From NCBI GenBank assembly GCA_003646045.1, contig QNDV01000130.1:1-6558 (forward strand): a stretch of 6,558 nucleotides of DNA, in the 5' to 3' direction. Under the pieces are notes generated by a model, which worked only from the letters and a program-made list of their open reading frames with translations, did not search any database and was not told where the DNA came from. Numbering within the stretch: position 1 is the stretch's first letter; each line of letters begins with the position of its first letter. This DNA is from a bacterium. GTDB taxonomy: Bacteria > Krumholzibacteriota > Krumholzibacteria > LZORAL124-64-63. The translations under genes were made by a program, and so were the position numbers. This document shows positions 5,082 to 6,558 of the stretch, one piece after another.

Positions 5082-6506
5082 ATGCGCCTCACCTTCCACG
5101 GCGCCGCCCGTACCGTCACCGGCAGCCGCCATCTGCTCGAGGCCGCCGGTCAACGTATCCTCGTGGACTGCGGCATGTTCCAGGGCCTGAAGAAACTGCG
5201 CCGCCTGAACTGGGAGGAGCCGGGCTTCGAACCAGGCTTCCTGGATCACCTGGTGCTGACCCACGCCCACATCGACCACACGGGTTGGACGCCGCGGCTC
5301 ATGCAGTACGGATTCGCCGGGCCCATCCACGCCACGCCGCCCACGGCCGAGCTGCTGGAACTGATGCTCATGGACGCGGCCCACATCCAGGAAGAGGACG
5401 CGGCCTACGCCAACAAGCGGGGCTTCTCTAAGCACAAGCCCGCCGAGCCCCTCTACACTTCCATCGACGCCTTCAAGGCCCTCAAGCTGGTGGAGCCCAC
5501 GGACTACCACAAGTGGCTGCAACTCGGCCCGGGCGTGCGCATGAAATTCCACAACTCGGGGCACATCCTGGGCGCGGCTTTCGTCGAGATGCGGGTGGCC
5601 CATGAGCATCTCGACAAGGCGCCCGGCCAACCCACGGTGAACGAGGGCGAGACGACGCTGATCTTCAGCGGCGACGTCGGCCGTTACGGTGTGCCGTTGC
5701 ACGTGGATCCCGACCCGCTGCCAGTGTGCGACATGCTGGTTACCGAATCCACCTACGGCACGCGCCGCCACGACGACGAACCGGTGCTCGACCAGATCCG
5801 CAAGGAATTCCAGCGCACCGTCCACAAGCGGGGTGTGGTGCTGATCCCCAGCTTCGCCGTGGGGCGCACCCAACTGGTGGGTCTGATCCTGCGCGAGCTC
5901 ATGCGCGACGGCGACCTGCCCGAGATACCCATCCACATCGACAGCCCCATGGCCATCGACGCGACCATGATTTACGGACGCCACCTGTACGACGACAACC
6001 TGGACGAGGATATTGTCGAGGACGGACGCAACCGCCTGTTCCCCCACAAGGTCCATCTGCATCGCACGGTGCACGAGTCGAAACAACTCAACAACCTGGA
6101 CGGCCCCCGGGTGATCATCGCCGCCAGCGGCATGATGACCGGCGGTCGTATCCTGCATCACCTGGGCAGGCGTCTCGAGGATCACCACAACCTGATCCTG
6201 CTGACAGGCTATCAGGCCGCGGGGACCCGCGGCCGTACTTTACAGGACGGTGCCGATACCCTGCGCATCCACGGCCGCAACGTGCCGGTGGAGGCCCACG
6301 TGGGGACCATCCGGGGCCTGAGCAGCCATGCCGACGGTGAGGAGATCATGCGCTGGATCGGGACCTGCTCCCGGCCGCCACGACGCATCTGCGTCGTCCA
6401 TGGCGAACCCGACGCCGCAGAAGGGCTGGCCAAACGATTGCGTGAGGATTTGGGGTCCAAGGTGTTGGTCCCGGATCTCAAGGAGTCGGTGGACCTGCTG
6501 GACTGA
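5082..6506 (+). CDS. MBL-fold / beta-CASP ribonuclease (YSH1/CPSF-like)
   Basis: The 474-residue product belongs to the beta-CASP group of metallo-beta-lactamase-fold nucleases (COG1236 type), which hydrolyse RNA phosphodiester bonds with two zinc ions in the cytoplasm. Every expected motif is visible: Asp29 in LVDCG (motif 1), THAHIDH at 60-66 with His61, His63, Asp65 and His66 (motif 2), His161 in SGHILGA (motif 3), and Asp198 in SGDVGR (motif 4). The beta-CASP motifs follow: Glu222 in TESTYG (A), His416 in SSHADGEE (B) and His440 in VHGE (C). ASGMMTGGR (348-356) is also typical. It has no KH domains, unlike archaeal CPSF1, and no RNase J C-terminal domain. The closest characterised relative by architecture is Thermus TTHA0252, an RNA-degrading enzyme. 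All metal ligands are intact, so it should be active; RNA turnover is inferred from the family. It starts with the standard MRLTFHGAA strand. Confidence 0.95.
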   Translation: MRLTFHGAARTVTGSRHLLEAAGQRILVDCGMFQGLKKLRRLNWEEPGFEPGFLDHLVLTHAHIDHTGWTPRLMQYGFAGPIHATPPTAELLELMLMDAAHIQEEDAAYANKRGFSKHKPAEPLYTSIDAFKALKLVEPTDYHKWLQLGPGVRMKFHNSGHILGAAFVEMRVAHEHLDKAPGQPTVNEGETTLIFSGDVGRYGVPLHVDPDPLPVCDMLVTESTYGTRRHDDEPVLDQIRKEFQRTVHKRGVVLIPSFAVGRTQLVGLILRELMRDGDLPEIPIHIDSPMAIDATMIYGRHLYDDNLDEDIVEDGRNRLFPHKVHLHRTVHESKQLNNLDGPRVIIAASGMMTGGRILHHLGRRLEDHHNLILLTGYQAAGTRGRTLQDGADTLRIHGRNVPVEAHVGTIRGLSSHADGEEIMRWIGTCSRPPRRICVVHGEPDAAEGLAKRLREDLGSKVLVPDLKESVDLLD

Positions 6507-6523
6507 CGCGGACCTGGTACGAA

Positions 6524-6549
6524 GGAAGGGGCCCCCAGGGGCCCCTTCC
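6524..6549. terminator. GC-rich terminator-like hairpin after the MBL/beta-CASP gene
   Basis: GGAAGGGGCCCC (6524-6535) and GGGGCCCCTTCC (6538-6549) form an inverted repeat of up to 12 bp; a realistic fold is an 11-bp stem with a four-base loop. It begins 18 bases after the stop codon. The following bases are AATTGCGAA, so a proper T-tract is not visible before the window ends. The position fits a transcript end, possibly in both directions. Confidence 0.6.
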
Positions 6550-6558
6550 AATTGCGAA

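Noticed and set aside
4995..6188. Minus-strand frame of 397 codons opposite the MBL/beta-CASP gene
   Set aside because: The plus strand encodes every catalytic motif of a known family. The antisense frame is Val/His/Gly-rich shadow coding caused by high GC at third positions.

Overview
This 6.6 kb window is GC-rich chromosomal DNA from a bacterium. It holds five protein-coding genes, with no RNA gene, mobile element or CRISPR array that I could see. The visible part of the sigma factor has the short N-terminus and region 2 wording seen in primary-type sigma factors of the FCB superphylum and some deltaproteobacterial lineages. Together with the high GC, this suggests an uncultured FCB-type or deltaproteobacterial organism (Krumholzibacteriota, Eisenbacteria or Gemmatimonadota are possible). 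That placement is a low-confidence inference. The exported protein, the lipoprotein with serine after the lipobox cysteine and the strong hairpin terminators all fit a Gram-negative cell plan.

Layout, left to right. Positions 1-370 (minus) are the N-terminal 123 codons of a sigma-70 factor cut by the window edge. Positions 371-615 are a divergent regulatory region with a dyad over a good -10 box and three consecutive hairpins. Positions 616-1185 (plus) encode a 189-residue secreted, cysteine-rich protein with five 8-residue repeats and a duplicated GKGCCGK module; a textbook terminator follows. Positions 1292-4126 (minus) encode a 944-residue protein: a duplicated multi-helix membrane region, a spermidine-synthase-like Rossmann domain without the catalytic acidic residues, and C-terminal TPRs. 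Positions 4302-4877 (plus) encode a 191-residue lipoprotein of unknown function with its own terminator. Positions 5082-6506 (plus) encode a complete MBL/beta-CASP ribonuclease-like protein, followed by a long GC-rich hairpin at the window end.

The genes do not form an operon. Strand switches and a strong hairpin after each plus-strand gene make them look like separate transcription units, so shared function cannot be inferred from position. The most novel item is the cysteine-rich exported protein with its structured leader. The second is the membrane-anchored aminopropyltransferase homologue that has probably lost the classical chemistry.
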